DNA of 64,000 nucleotides from Ancylostoma caninum (taxonomy: Eukaryota; Nematoda; Chromadorea; Rhabditida; Ancylostomatidae). Both the position numbers and the translations under genes were made by a program. The notes under the pieces were generated by a model. It had not been told where the DNA came from, made no database searches, and saw nothing but the letters and a program-made list of their open reading frames with translations. Numbering within the stretch: the stretch's first letter is position 1; each line of letters opens with the position of its first letter. Where the stretch lies: NCBI GenBank assembly GCA_037903475.1, contig JBAJFG010000036.1, forward strand, positions 248,001 to 312,000. Reading direction: 5' to 3'. Positions 34,580 to 47,850 of the stretch are shown here, piece by piece.

Positions 34580-36719
34580 TTAAGCCTGAAAATTAAGTAA
34601 TTCAAAATTTGTAAAACTGCATAACGATAAGATTATAGAGCAAAGAAAAGCACTTTCAGAAGGTATAGAGCACGTTGCGGAAAAACGACATTGAGTCGGA
34701 AGAATCGCAACTGGAAAAAGCGCAAGGACTTATGTAACAACTAATATTATGGTGTTCTGGTTGCGTTCCAATATTTTCACACTATGAGACACCATTACAA
34801 CTATTTTAACATGCATAGTTTCACTAATCTAGTTTCTTTTGCTGTACGCAAGATGGATGGAAAAGAGTGCGGTGAAAGAAAGTAAAGATACCAAAGAATA
34901 GCGAGAGCAGTAAGAATTGAATTGCATATCTTCAAAAGGTTTTAGTGCGTATTTCCCAGCTAAACTGCACGAAATTCATACTAAGGTCACTGGGGAAAAT
35001 TGGAACAAAATATAATATTATGAATCGTTATGAAGTCCTAAGCTGTGATGACAATTACGCAAGACACCGAAAAGACACTGAAGGATTCGGCTTTGATAAA
35101 AGAAAAAGTTCTGCTCGGAGCAACTTCGGGACCATAACATAACTGTTGAGGGACCACAACAGCGAAGAGAATGTGATGTATTTTAGTAAGGAAACTGAAA
35201 TAATTGAGATTTGGGCAGGATTTGGTAACAGTAACAAAATGTAGCTGTGGAGAGATGGACTAGAGCCACGTACATATTCAGGGGTATTTTGAACAGGTGA
35301 TATTTCAGGGAACATGTGTGCAGCCTTATCAATTCTAAGGTGGAACGAATTGTCTTACAGAAAGTTACAAAGTTCTCCATTTTTGCCTTCACTGCGGTTT
35401 CCATTGTTGCCTTGGTCATTGCCCAACGAATTCATCGAATTTAAACGAAGTAGAGCATCCTATCTGAGGTATGTTCACGACGGTTGTCATCGCCAAGATT
35501 GTCGAAGCGCTAGAAGTGAATGTGACCAGAGCTCTGGAGAAAACTTCCAGTTATTATGTGCACGAAGTCTTGAGGGCCATTTTTGTTTAGTGTAGAAGTA
35601 ATTAAAGTTGAAATACTGTGCAGCAGGAACACATCCCAAACAGCGTAGTCCGTCCAGTCCAAAGCAGTACGGTATCTCTGCCCACTTGCTGCTATCAACC
35701 CACCCCCCCCCCCCCGTCCTCCTTCAAATTCTACTTGAGCTTCCCTCCTCTTACAGGCGAGCTTCCACTTCGTTTTGCGTGTTGAAGATATTAACAGATC
35801 CTAGATCTCCCATCCATGTGCATAAACAGGCGCAAAAGCGGCGAAAACCTCGTTTTTGAGAGGGTCAAACTGGCTAAATCTTAGAGCCAGGGGCGGTTCG
35901 CTCCTACCTGTACTGGCTAGCCGCCACGGCTGTAGCTTTGACCAGTGGGACTTGGAGTGTTCAATCGATTAGATCAACGACATCACACGTCAATTCATCT
36001 TAGCAGCAATTGAGGGGAGCAAGGCAGGAGATGGTCCTAGGCTTTGGACTACCGGTAAATTGATTAACAAAGATGACAATATGAATAAACTTTGACGTAC
36101 TGCTTCATTTCGACTGTGTTCCTGCTGCACCCTTATAAGGTAGTCGTTACTATTAGTTGAGTGGTCTTAATTTGTTAGGAATTCTGACATGATAGGCTCT
36201 AAATAATTTATCATGTTGTCTCGTATTCTGTTTACGACAAATAACTACAAACAAAGAATAAGTTATATAAACCCTAAGCACGTGAATATCAATTCCATTT
36301 TCTGTATTAAACCATCCATTCCTGTTCATACTCTTCTTCGTAGGATTCTTGCCAATTTCCGACGCATTAACTTCGGCTCGAAAAACAATTCGAAAATTTT
36401 TCCTATCAATCGTGAACCAATAAAGTGATAAGTATTCGGCAATTTATGGGGAACTAGCGCCCCTTCGGGACGCTAGAAAGTGGGGTGGGGCAGCCACTTG
36501 AGGCATGTGCAAAAGCTCCACACATGCAAAATGCTTAGAAAATTAGCAAATATGCAAAATTAACCATTAACTGAGCTCAAATTCAAAAACCTTCTTATAA
36601 GTTACGTATAAGAGAAGCAGAACAAATCTTCCAATGGGCCCAAACATGAAGTCCTTCTTATGAGTTGAGTGTGCGAATGAGAAGTTCGTTCCCCATCGTA
36701 TGGCGTATTCGTGCGTATT

Positions 36720-38365
36720 CCTCACTATCAGGCCATCGCAGACGCGTTCTCCATCGGCGGAACTGTATCCTGCCGTTCCCCACACTATTGGACAAAGCGA
36801 AATTGTATCCGAGTGTTTTCCACACTACTTGGGCGCAGCGGACTTTCCTCCATCGGTGGACCCGTATTCTGGCGCCACCTTCACACATTAGGCCTGAACC
36901 GTATCCTGGTATTCTCCACTTTACTGAGTCACAGCGGACCAATCCTATGTTGGCGGACCCGTATCCTGGTGTTATCCATACTACTGGGCCACGGCGGGCC
37001 CTTCCTCCATCAGAGCGCCCGCATTCTGGTGCCTTCCTCACAGTTAGGGCAAGCCGGATCCGTTCTCCAGGGGCGGGTTCGCATCCAGATATTCTCAACA
37101 CTAAAGTGAACCCGTATCCTGGCGTCCCCCACACCACTGGGCCACGGTCGGCCCTTGCTCCATCGGTGGACCCGTATCCTGGTGTCCCCCGCACCATTGG
37201 GCCCTCGCGGGCCTTCTCTCCATAGCTGGACCCACGTCATGGCGTTCCCCGCAGCACTGGGCCACGGCGGGCCCTTTCTCATCGCTGGACCCGTGTCATT
37301 GAGTTCCCCACGGCACTGGGCCACGGTGGGCCCTTTCTTCATCGGTGGACCCGTGTCATGGCGTTCCCCACAGCACTGGGCCACGGCGGGCCCTTTCTCC
37401 ATGGGTGGACCCATATCATGGAGTTTCCCGCACCACTGGGCCAGGCGGGCCCTTTCTCCATCGGTGGACCCGTATCTTGGCGTTCCCCACAGCACTGGGC
37501 CACGGCGGGCCCTTTCTCCATCGGTGGACCCGTTTCTTGGCGTTCCCCACATCACTGGGCCACAGCGGGCCCTTTCTCCATCGGTGGACCCGTGTTTCGG
37601 CGTTCCCCGCACCACTGGGCCACGGCAGGCCCTTTCTCATCGCTGGACCCGTGTCATTGAGTTCCCCACGGCACTGGGCCACGGTGGGCCCTTTCTTCAT
37701 CGGTGGACCCGTGTCATGGCGTTCCCCACGCACTGGGCCACGGCGGGCCCTTTCTCATCGCTGGACCCGTGTCATTGAGTTCCCCACGGCACTGGGCCAC
37801 GGTGGGCCCTTTCTTCATCGGTGGACCCGTGTCATGGCGTTCCCCACACACTGGGCCACGGTGGGCCCTTTCTCCATCGGTGGACCCGTATCTGGCGTCC
37901 CCCGTGGGCCCTCGCGGGCCTTCTCTCCATAGCTGGACCCACGTCATAGCGTTCCCCACAGCACTGGGCCACGGCGGGCCCTTTCTCATCGCTGGACCCG
38001 TGTCATTGAGTTCCCCACGGCACTGGGCCACGGTGGGCCTTTTCTCCATAGCTGGACCCACCTCATGGCGTTCCCCACAGCACTGGGCCAGGCGGGCCTT
38101 TTCTCCATCGGTGGACCCGTGTCTCGGCGTTCCCCGCACCACTGGGTCACGGCGAGCCCTTTCTCCATCGGTGGACCCATGTCATGGAGTTTCTCGCACC
38201 ACTGGGCCAGGCGGGCCTTTTCTCCATCGGTGGACCCGTATCTTGGCGTCTCCCGCTCCATTGGGCCCTAGCGGGCCTTTTCTTCATAGCTGGACCCACC
38301 TCATGGCGTTCCCCACAGCACTGGGCCACGGCGGGCCCTTTCTCCATCAGTGGACCCGTATACAT
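36720..38365. repeat. GC-rich minisatellite, 60 bp unit, about 27 copies
   Basis: The unit reads CGGTGGACCCGTGTCATGGC, GTTCCCCACAGCACTGGGCC, ACGGCGGGCCCTTTCTCCAT, with 59-60 bp spacing. The left part (36.7-37.1 kb) is more diverged and the right part almost homogeneous. A few units lose bases (for example 37725-37735, 37895-37910). Because 60 is a multiple of 3, several frames on both strands stay open for up to 222 codons; these are artefacts. Confidence 0.95.
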
Positions 38366-39791
38366 ATTTAGTTGATTGGATATACAATGTCATGCCTCCC
38401 CCTACTTAGAGGCGATGCGGCAATAGCACCCACCAGATGAGGCGACCGCGTAGGGCCACCCTCCCGAGCTTCCGAGACGCGGCAGCCCTCATAGCACCCG
38501 TCCACCTCTTTCTGCAAGTGCACTCAGCGTCGCATCAGTGGAAGGCTGGTTTTCCTGCTGCGTATATTGTGCAGCCTGAAAGCTCGTAAACACTCCCTCA
38601 CTCCTATGCGGCGAGACCGCCAGCGAAGGTGATGAAATCACCATCCCGTGCATGCGGGAGAGCTAGCCGTGACGTAATTTCGGGTCCCGAGGCGAACGTG
38701 TCTGCGTCCATAGAAATCGGCCATTTCGCCCCACAGTCTGCGCCTCAAGATTGCGGTGTCTATGAGTGCCGCCCCGTATCTCTAACCGCTCTAGCCCCCT
38801 TACGGCGCTTTGTTTAATAGATATTATCATAGATGAGTTGAGTTACGATGAAGAAAAGGAGGCAATCTAACCTTTTCATTTGTTTTCAGTAGGAGAATTA
38901 CGGTGGTTACTGCAGAATCTTTGAGAGGTGATCGAGTTCTTAACACCTTGCCACTCTTCACTATTTTTGTTGGATTGTGCTCTCTGGAACTGACATGAAG
39001 GAAGCAGATGGAACTGTGGAGAAACCTCTTAATTGCGAGAGCATTACTGATGATTTATTTACTCCCTTCATGACTTCGGTAGAGAAATGTCATACAGCAA
39101 TATAATAGACGGAGCAGAGTTCTATCGGCATGTTCTGCAGATTTCAAGTGGAAAATGTCGAGATTTTTTGGTTCACCCCTTCTTCCGGAAACTCATTCCC
39201 TTCCGGAAACTTCACCTTCGCCCATGTTCACCTTTTTTCAGCCGCTGAATCGTGAACTTTATCGAAATTGAGCTATTCATTCTCAACTTTTTGCTTTTCA
39301 GCTGAAAATTTCCATTGGAGGCATTTGGAGTTGCTATTATTAAGTGTGGAAGACATAAGCACATAGTCCCCTTAGAATGAACACAGCGCTGATGGAGGTA
39401 ATTTCTTAGCAGAATAGAATATCCTAGTCGTTTTCTCTCTGGCATAAGCTTTTAAGAAAGGGATGAACCGAGAAATCTGGAGATTTTCCACTTGAGATCT
39501 GCAGAAAATGCCGATAGAACGCTCTGTGCTGCTGGCAGAAGCAGACAACCAGAGTCAGCATGCAGAGCGCATGTGTCTCTGCCCAAGAGAGCCGAGCCGC
39601 GGTCCCCAGTTCCTTGTATTTATTCGGGTGAATTAATTCATTTATTGTAATCGAATCTGCTCTGTGCAATCAACAGCGAAGTGAAAGCGGAACAAATTGA
39701 AGGAAAATGGAATACAAAATGGAGTAGGAATAGAAACCCGGTTTAGCACAGGTGATGTTTTTGTGTGAAAAGCTGTACAAATAGATACCTA

Positions 39792-40055
39792 CAGTCGATG
39801 TCAGTGACCTGTGCACATCCGCGGCTTCGAGAAGGACGCCACGCAACCACGCCGCGCCCATCATAACCGATATCTTCTGTTGCTGTTATGCTATTTCTAG
39901 CAGCTTTTCTACTCCGTTTAAGGAGTTTCGACCGATTCGGGAAGAAAAACGCCTAGGAGTAGCATTCCGGATGACACCGATCCCAGTGCGCGCGGCGCGG
40001 TTGAGCGGCGTCCTTCTCGAGGCCGCGAATGCGCCCTGGTCGTTGACGTCCACTA
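39792..40055. mobile_element. 264 bp Tc1/mariner-type MITE
   Basis: Long imperfect inverted repeats of about 85 bp. CAGTCGATGTCAGTGACC begins at 39792, and GCGGCTTCGAGAAGGACGCC pairs with its copy near 40015. Both ends are flanked by TA (39790-39791 and 40056-40057). The right terminus shows a C to T change from CAGT. Confidence 0.75.
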
Positions 40056-42075
40056 TACATCGCAGATAGCCTGCTGAGCTGAGTGTATCTTCGTTTTCTT
40101 TTTGTTAAAAAATAAGATCTATACCTGTCCGACTTATTTTCCACGCTGGTTCTGTAACCATTCTTTGCTAACATCATAGTTTGCACCAACAGCAGTGCAC
40201 AAAGCAGCCTGCCATGTTTTACAGGCCGTTAAAGTCGCCCAATCACCACTTGCTATGCAAATTCAAAACTGAGAGCGGTTTCGATCTTCTTTGTTGAACA
40301 TCACCATGACAAAACCAGTCAACGGCATATGTGTTATCGTTTTTGCATCGATCTAAAGCAGTTTTCAAGCTTCCTCTTTTTTCTCTTTCCAATGGTTTGA
40401 CAATTACCCAGACTCCCATATAATGTTTACACTTTTTGAAGGCCGTAAACCATAACATGAATAGTAGGACCAGCAAATTTTTCAAAAAGTAATGCGAAGC
40501 GCGCAAAAATTAGTAGTATTTTATCTGCAGAACAGTGAAAAAAGCAAAGCTCAGTTAAACTCTCGTTCCAAATCCATATACGGAAAAAAGGCTAAGTTTT
40601 CCCGGAAACTCGTCAGTATGGTGGAAGGGATCTCATTGCAGATAAATATTTGAAAAAGTGGGCTCACTTTCATTAATCCTGCTTGAGGGAAGTGTGTAAA
40701 TGATTCTTTGCAGTAACAGAAAACCCCGTTTTTTGTCCCTCCTCTAGAGTGGAGTGTTCATGAGGCCCATATGTAGGGTACACGTTACAAGGGTGCGCTG
40801 CTGGTGATATTGATCGTTTACATCTAGCACCTCCTTGTGGCAGATATCTCATTCGGTTCATCATGAATTCTCCACAAAGGAGGTGCTCCGACATGGTTCT
40901 CTTGATAATTTTGTGGGGAACAATGTATGCCATTGTAATCAGCTCTTCATGAGGATTTTTTTTTGTGTGAAAAGCTCGAAGACGTTTCAGATGTGAGACA
41001 CTGGCTTCAGAATTTCAGAACGAACTGATATGATACCTGTACACTGTACACTAGGATAAAATAACCAGTCAGCGGAGAATGAGTGGATCACTTCCGAAAA
41101 TACATGGTAGACAGAAATAGGGTAGTATCAATAGTTAAAAAATGTTTCGCAGAGCTCAGAGTTGCATTTAAAATGACCACGGTTGGCGGCTATACATCAG
41201 AGCAGCGTCGCAGAACAGATGGACAGAGATCAGATATGGTTTCTGTGAGAATATTTTGTAGCAATTTTTCACATAACCAATTTTCCTGAGACTTCCCACA
41301 CGTTCTCGAGCTGTGGACAGTCAGTAAACATCTAGCATAATGCTTTCTGAAAAGCGTGATGTTGTTTTCTTCATTTATCCGCCTATATGATCACACGTGT
41401 CGTCTAGGAGCGTATCGCCTAGTATTCGTTGTTTTATGAACTGTTCTACGGCAGTGAAGGCAGCCATTTCGTTTTACTGACGGTTATTTTAAACAACATA
41501 GATCTCACTGTGATGTGGAAATTCGTTCAACAATCCTCTTCTATGGATACTGGTCATAATGTCCCAGAAAATGTTAAAATTATTTCGACACACTTTGTAC
41601 ATCTAGAAGTGGAACGCCACAATCTCATACATCTCTTTCATTTCTTTGCCCTGACACTTTCAGCTGAGTCAGGTGTTCCGACTTTTTTCAGCACTCGTAA
41701 TATGTGCTTTCTCTTGCACAACCCCCACCAGTGTACAGAACTGAAGCTAAAGAACAAGGATCCTTGGTCGAGGTAGACTTCACTAACGTCTAAGTCACAT
41801 GCCTCCTTACTGTGCACGCTATACGTATGCATCAGGGGTGCATCGTTGAGATTACCCAGGGTGAACGTACCTTGCAAATTTTCCCATTCTTACTACAGGT
41901 AGCAACACCTTTATTCTGAGTAACCTGAATGATGCATCCAAAAAGGTCCACAAGAAAACCAGGTACAGAACTCGCCTCGAAATGCCTCTGCCAGTTGCGT
42001 GATTAATGAATGGTCCGTTGCACGTCTGTTCACTGTGGACTTACTGCTCAAGGGCAGTCACTCTTGTTCGATTTC

Positions 42076-42436
42076 ATTTATCTGTGGAACGTAGTAGCAA
42101 GAATTATGTTGAATACAGAAATTCCCTGACAAAATCCTTTCCGTTGTTTCGTTTCCTAGAGGAAAGCTCAGCAACCCTGATGACTATCCTAACCACATGT
42201 GATGTTACAGCAAATAAACTCATGATTATAGCAAAAAAAAAAGCCTAACAGCTACAATTTCGAAGCATTGAAAGGGAGGAAAGTGCTTGTAAAGAACTGG
42301 AACAAACTTACGAAGGCCTCAGCGATAATTCTGTCGATCTCCTTCTCGGCTCGCTTTGAATCGCTTGCATTTTCCAAAGATGCCAACTGAACAACGGCTA
42401 GGTCTGATGGGAGATCTCCACCATTTCTGCAATATT
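42076..42436 (-). pseudogene. Duplicate of one ZFC3H1-like exon with flanking intron sequence
   Basis: A 361 bp block nearly identical (about 95% by eye) to 13359-13719, which holds exon 13595-13709. The copied exon (42312-42426, 115 nt, minus) keeps its acceptor, donor and open frame, with changes such as S-V-S to L-A-S and S-E-R to S-K-R. No neighbouring exons were copied. It lies 5' of the gene on the same strand. Because the exon starts in phase 2 and ends in phase 0, using both copies in one transcript would shift the frame, so I treat it as a dispersed exon fragment rather than an alternative exon. Confidence 0.7.
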
Positions 42437-43210
42437 ACAAATTGCAGTGTCTCACACCAGAATCAAAGCTGAGAATTGATATCAGAAGAATCTCCAAGTG
42501 ACGCTGGTCACAATGATACAGAAGCTTCCTACAAAAAAGGCCAGAGAACCCCTTTTTGAACTCTTTTATTTCGGGGAACTCGAGGTGCCCGTTGCGACAA
42601 CTACCACAAGGAGTAGCAAAGTTGTGGCATTGCCGTGGCAGCGGTAACATCAATCGCTCGCTCATCACGTCATGAAAGTGCAACTCGTCCTGGTAACTGT
42701 GGCAGCGTACACCTCAAACTCTCCAAAAAGGAGGGTTCCAGCCAATTTTGTAAAGAAAAAGCACACTGTTGTGATCAGCATTGCCTGAGGGTTTTTCTGG
42801 TGTTAAGACCTTAAAATCGACTCTGAGTTGGGACACTGACTCTCTTCAATTTATAACTATCTGGTAGTATTCCACTGGAAAACATAGCTGTTCTAACAAT
42901 CAAATCTGTTTCTATTACTGCGGTGAACTCAATATTTGTTCAGATGCACTCACCGCTTTTCCCCTTCCATTTTTTTTTCTGCGACTAGTTGCCTGTATTA
43001 AGCAAACCTCTTGTGTTCTCTGGATCAATAAATGAATATTAGACTTCTCCATTAGACTAACTACTCCTCCGTGAATGGCTATGATACAGGATACTTCGAG
43101 CCCCTTTTGAATTTGATTTCTATGGCTTTACGAGAATATTTCATGTTACAGCTACCAATTTTTCAGTGCTAGCGGGTGGTTCATGACTAGACCAACTTCA
43201 GATATTCCAC

Positions 43211-43690
43211 CTGCTAACCGGAGAAGGATACTAGCGGGGTCCGACAACTTTTAATGAAATGTATTTTGACAAAAGCAGTTTTCCTTGCTGATCTCAAATC
43301 CGTTTTCCTGATCTGCTGCGGAACTCTCCGTGAAGAGTTACGTGGCAAGATTTCAGCTTGTTCAGGATTGCCAAAATTTCGCTTCCTGGCTATATTCTGC
43401 TAGAAAATCGTGTGAATTTATCTTGATCTATAACAGTTTCAGAAGCATTGACCAGTTGCAATTAGTTGACAAGTTTGAGATGGTTTTCGCGCACATTTTC
43501 AGCGGAATATAACTCGAAAGTTGGATTTTGCCGGCCGAGACTAGCCGATATTATGTCACGTGACTCTTCACTGAGAGCCCCGCAGCAGATAAATATAACG
43601 GATTCGAGATCAGCATGAAAAACTGCACATGACAGTCTACGTTTCGTTAAGTGTTGTCGGACCCCCCTAGTATCCTTCCCTGGTAAGCAG
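43211..43690. mobile_element. 480 bp inverted-repeat element
   Basis: Left end CTGCTAACCGGAGAAGGATA and right end, inverted, CTGCTTACCAGGGAAGGATA. The repeat continues through CTAG.GGGGTCCGACAAC to about 45 bp. No clear target duplication and no transposase, so the superfamily is unknown. Confidence 0.65.
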
Positions 43691-44597
43691 TGTGCAAAAG
43701 GCGTTGTCTGTTCCGGCGACAGATGTCAAGAAAAAATTCCACTACAATCGATGGGAACAGAGGCAGTATTTTCAAAAAAAGGTTTTAGAAAAGTAGTCCT
43801 TACTGGTAAAGGAGTGCAGCAGGCCACAATTCAATTCTAGATCTGCCCAGAATTATACTATGCGTGCCAGTGGTGATCCAAGGTTTGGATCATGTTGTGG
43901 ACCAAGACTTGGCGAAGGCGATTTCGTTGCATTTTCTAAGTTACTTGTTCGGTAGAGCAGTGTTTTCACTTCCAGAGTTTTTCGTTTGCTGTTTTTTTTT
44001 CTTCCAAGATTGATTATGCCACACCTTATGGTGTAATAAATAAATAAATAAATAGAAATGTTGCTACATTCAGCGAATGGGCCTGTAAATTTGCTCAAAC
44101 TGCTTCTGAAAATATGCAGAATATCTGTGCTGAATTATTTCAAGATCCTTTTTCCTATTAATATTTTTAAAGGTTATTTTCTATCATTTTAAATCAGTAG
44201 CAACGCCTGTGTTTGGATTTGTGTTTGGAATTTCTGCAGAGTGTTATATACATTACCTTTTTCTTACCATACCCCGTCCAAACTACTGGTGTCATTACTG
44301 ATCCCTGCTTAACTGAAAGAAAAGGAAAAAGAATCCTGGTGCAGGTCAAGATCAGATAAGAGGGTGTGATAGCATGACCAGGTCAAACCAGTGAAAGAAT
44401 CAATTTTGAATGAAGATAATGCACGCGGTGATGATTCTGTTGTTCTCAGCCTTATTTTCACCTTTTTGTCATCAATTGCCTTTCCTCATCTGGGCCACAC
44501 TTTCCCCTCCTTGGCTCGCGATGTGCAGTCATCTTTGAGATGGTTTGTTGACTGAGTTAATCTCAATGAATCACAGGCGTTCGACTGGCCGGATTCG

Positions 44598-44630
44598 ATT
44601 CGAAAATAGAATCGAATCCGCTGTGTCAAA
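44598..44630. repeat. Hairpin, 11 bp stem
   Basis: GGATTCGATTC, a 7 nt loop, GAATCGAATCC. No surrounding gene is recognised. Confidence 0.7.
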
Positions 44631-45029
44631 TACCTTCGGCCCGCCAGAGATTGGTCGAATAGATCAAATTTCGAATCACTGACACTGAATATGAGAATTC
44701 CTCGAAGGGATCCGTTTCCAGGAAATTGAATGATCGAAAAAGAAATTGAAGCTGAGTTATTCGATCCAATATCGACAAAAACACTGTCTAGTTTGATATT
44801 TATATTAGTATCTTATATCAGATAGAGGATAAATGGTAGAGTAATCGGCTTTAGTCAATCTCTTTTTGAGATTCACCACGTATTCGACTTTGTTCGTGGT
44901 TCGTAAGAGCCTCATAGGGGCTATGAGCCCTAAACAATGACTCACAAGATATACGAAATCGGAACCCCACACTTCCAGTCTCCTGTTGCTCTGATTTACC
45001 GATCTCGCAGGGATGGATGGCTTTGTTGG

Positions 45030-45112
45030 CCATGGCAGGGATCGAACCATCAACAGTGTGCGTGTTAGTACTCCCTTTGACACTGCTCCACGGGCATCCT
45101 CTTAAACAGCGA
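45030..45112 (-). repeat. tRNA-like SINE head
   Basis: Minus strand: GTGGAGCAGTGTCAAAGGGA (A-box-like) lies about 30 nt before GATGGTTCGATCCCTGCC (B box). The two ends do not pair as an acceptor stem, so a tRNA-derived repeat is more likely than a tRNA gene. Confidence 0.5.
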
Positions 45113-47719
45113 CCGGAATATTATAGAGCCTCTTGATCTGACTCTTTGGAAGAGGTGCAAAAATGGGAGCTTACGGCTTAAAATTGTCAATCTCTAATCT
45201 GACTAGAATAAAGGCTCTGTTAGGTCGAAAATGCCCACAAAACTCTCGATTGTTGAAGGTCTATTATCAACAGAATGTGGTTAGATCTGGATGGGTGAGT
45301 AGTAGACATGTTTACTCAGAATTTCACTAAATTCCATATAACAGCTGTAACAACAGTTGTGGCTGTATTTGCAAGCTACCCGCAATCGCACCATCTCAAA
45401 CTAGGACCATTTTCGGGCCGTATTTTTTTGCTTTTCCTTCTACTTTGATAATATGTAGCATGAACAATGGCGATGGCAATAATAACAATAATAACATTTG
45501 AATAATAGCGTAATAATAATTGACCAGATCTTCTTTAGCCATGGGGAGAATTCTATACCTGTTCCGTGTGCACACTAGATAATCGGGTTCTATTTTGAAT
45601 TTTGCACTGCAGTGCACTTTTAGCGCTAGCAAATTAATGAGTACAAAAAATGAGTGAAACATTTGAGGAAAAAAACTTAGAAACCTTGTGCTCCGTTTGC
45701 CTCAAAGGCAGTGTGTCACCTCGTCTAGTTGAGCTTTTAGCAGATTCTGAATCTCCTCGACACGCTGAATCCAGCGGTATACAAAAAATATTACAAAAAG
45801 ACCTTTAAATCTGTTTTTTAAACGTTTTTCGAAACAGGATTTGGAACAGTTTTTCGAGCCGAATGAACGCGTGAAGCCGTTGATCTCATCGATCGGACAC
45901 GTTTAGGCATGTTGGCCAACGATACAGCAGAGCTGGCGGGCAACTAGCACAATCACGGACCGCTCCGCTCCAGTGGTCCGTGAACCGCACTTTTGGGCTC
46001 TCCAAAAACGGGGTTTTCGTCACTTTTATGCATTTTGACGTACATCATTGGAATCGGCGTGACGAGGAGGTCCAGTGTCTGTTAATATCTGCAACCCACG
46101 GAACAAGGTGATACATTGCCTATAACCTGAACCTTATGGAATCATATCTTATGAAAAGGGAAAGGTGGTAGCTCTTACACGCCTCCTTAACTATAAAAGA
46201 ACTCCTTAACATTTGATCTTTTATAACCTATTTTTATAAAGTATTATTGTGAAAAGCACCTGTTATTAGATAAATATTTAGCCGAAGCCCACTCTGTGCC
46301 GAAAAAACCGCATCTCCTCATCCCAGGGCAATTTTCAGCAATTTTATAGTTTTTGCCACGCTATTACTCATCCGTTAGTAGCACACGTCGCTGACGTAAT
46401 ATTTCCATTGTGTTTGTGCAATCGGCCGACCGAGACGCCCGAATCGGATCACGCCTTTTGTAGTTTGTGACTGAATTTTTACGTAGGGATACCCGCGAAC
46501 CGGTCGGGGATGATTGCTACATAGCACTCTCGTTCACCGCCCCTTTCACACTGTTCAGTAGTCGCTGACTCAACGCTGCTCTACATAACCTCGCCTAACT
46601 CCGCCCAGATGTCCAGATCCCCAGAGAAGATCAGAGCACATCGTTCCCGCTGTGGCTTCCCTGTCGAAGTTCTCACGGTCCTGTTTCCTGATAAAGGCTA
46701 CGGCCACTGTAATTCTGTTATTACATACCCTCGCGGGTTTCTCCGCGCTGGTATCCCCTCACATTTCGGTGCTTGACCGAGTTCCCACGCCTGTTTCATA
46801 TATTATGCCATGTTTTTCGATGACACTCGCTCACTTCACTAGATCGTTCGTCTCTTCCTTTTTTACACCTCCTGTCAAACATTCGCGTTTGCTCATTGAC
46901 TCCACTAATCGAATTTGGCTCCTGTCCGGACTTTTTGCAGAGACTTTTTGAGATCCGATTATAGTAATTCAATTAGAATGACGGCTAATATTGCATGTGC
47001 CGAAAAAATCCATTGTTCATTGCTTCCAATTGTTATTCTGCTGCGCTTGACGTCATACTTCATGCTTCAATTACTACGAGTTTACTAAAGCATTGCATCT
47101 CTTTGATTAGCGGGACATGCATAAGCGTTGTGTTTCAACCTGCTATGTTTGGTTTTTCCTTCACAATACTTTCCTTCTGTAAAAATCTTTTTTTGAAAAG
47201 TTGTCGTCGACGAATTTTTGAACCGTAGCGGGAGAACACGTACAGGGTGACGCCAAAATCTTTGGCTGAGGTCTTTGTAGCAATTATTTCTTGCGCTTTG
47301 CCTATAACTTTGTACTTGCGTTGATGCCCAGAAGTCTCAAATACACACGCAAAACTCCATAGTCCTTAGTTTTATATGAATCTTGTACATTCAGTTTCAT
47401 TTGAATCTTGTACGATCTGCAAACGTGAAACAAGGTAGAGATTGAAATGGCCGCAAGTAGGGCCTCGGTGACATCTTCTTTGAGAACTTTTTCTGGTTTT
47501 CTCTCCAAATCATCTATTTTCTGCCCAGTACTTGAGAGAGTAGAAGCCTCCTATATTAGGGAGATCTGCGCCTGAACTAGATTTGTTGACTTGCCAACCT
47601 CACTTTTGCCAATAAAATTTACGAAGAGAAGGTAGAAGTGGGCAGATCGAGTACCCGAGAGGTATGTTGTTTCTTAATTTCATAGCCCGGAGGGAGGGCC
47701 TTTGGGTCCCGTGGAAAAG

Positions 47720-47850
47720 TGGGCGTGGCTAACGATGCTCCACGGTTATGCAGGTGCTACGCAGCTTCTGCTGACAGTCACGTGCACTCACAAGGAGGGG
47801 AGTGACTATACTAAGCGTTTGCAGCACTTCTGCTACCAGCAAAGATGAAC
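47720..47850 (+). repeat. Dispersed repeat shared with about 9640-9770
   Basis: AAAAGTGGGCGTGGCTAACG followed by CTACGCAGCTTCTGCTGACA parallels AAAAAGGGGGCGTGGCCAGT..GGTGCTTCTGCTGACAG at 9640-9700. Partial inverted copies lie at 10090-10170 and 48195-48290. I see no coding content. Confidence 0.55.

Noticed and set aside
36658..38371. Overlapping ORFs of 180-220 codons on both strands
   Set aside because: They follow the 60 bp minisatellite period in several frames, with no start context, splice sites or domain.
46652..46951. 99-codon hydrophobic plus-strand ORF
   Set aside because: No splice borders or family motifs. The opposite strand shows broken open blocks, suggesting decayed repeat sequence.
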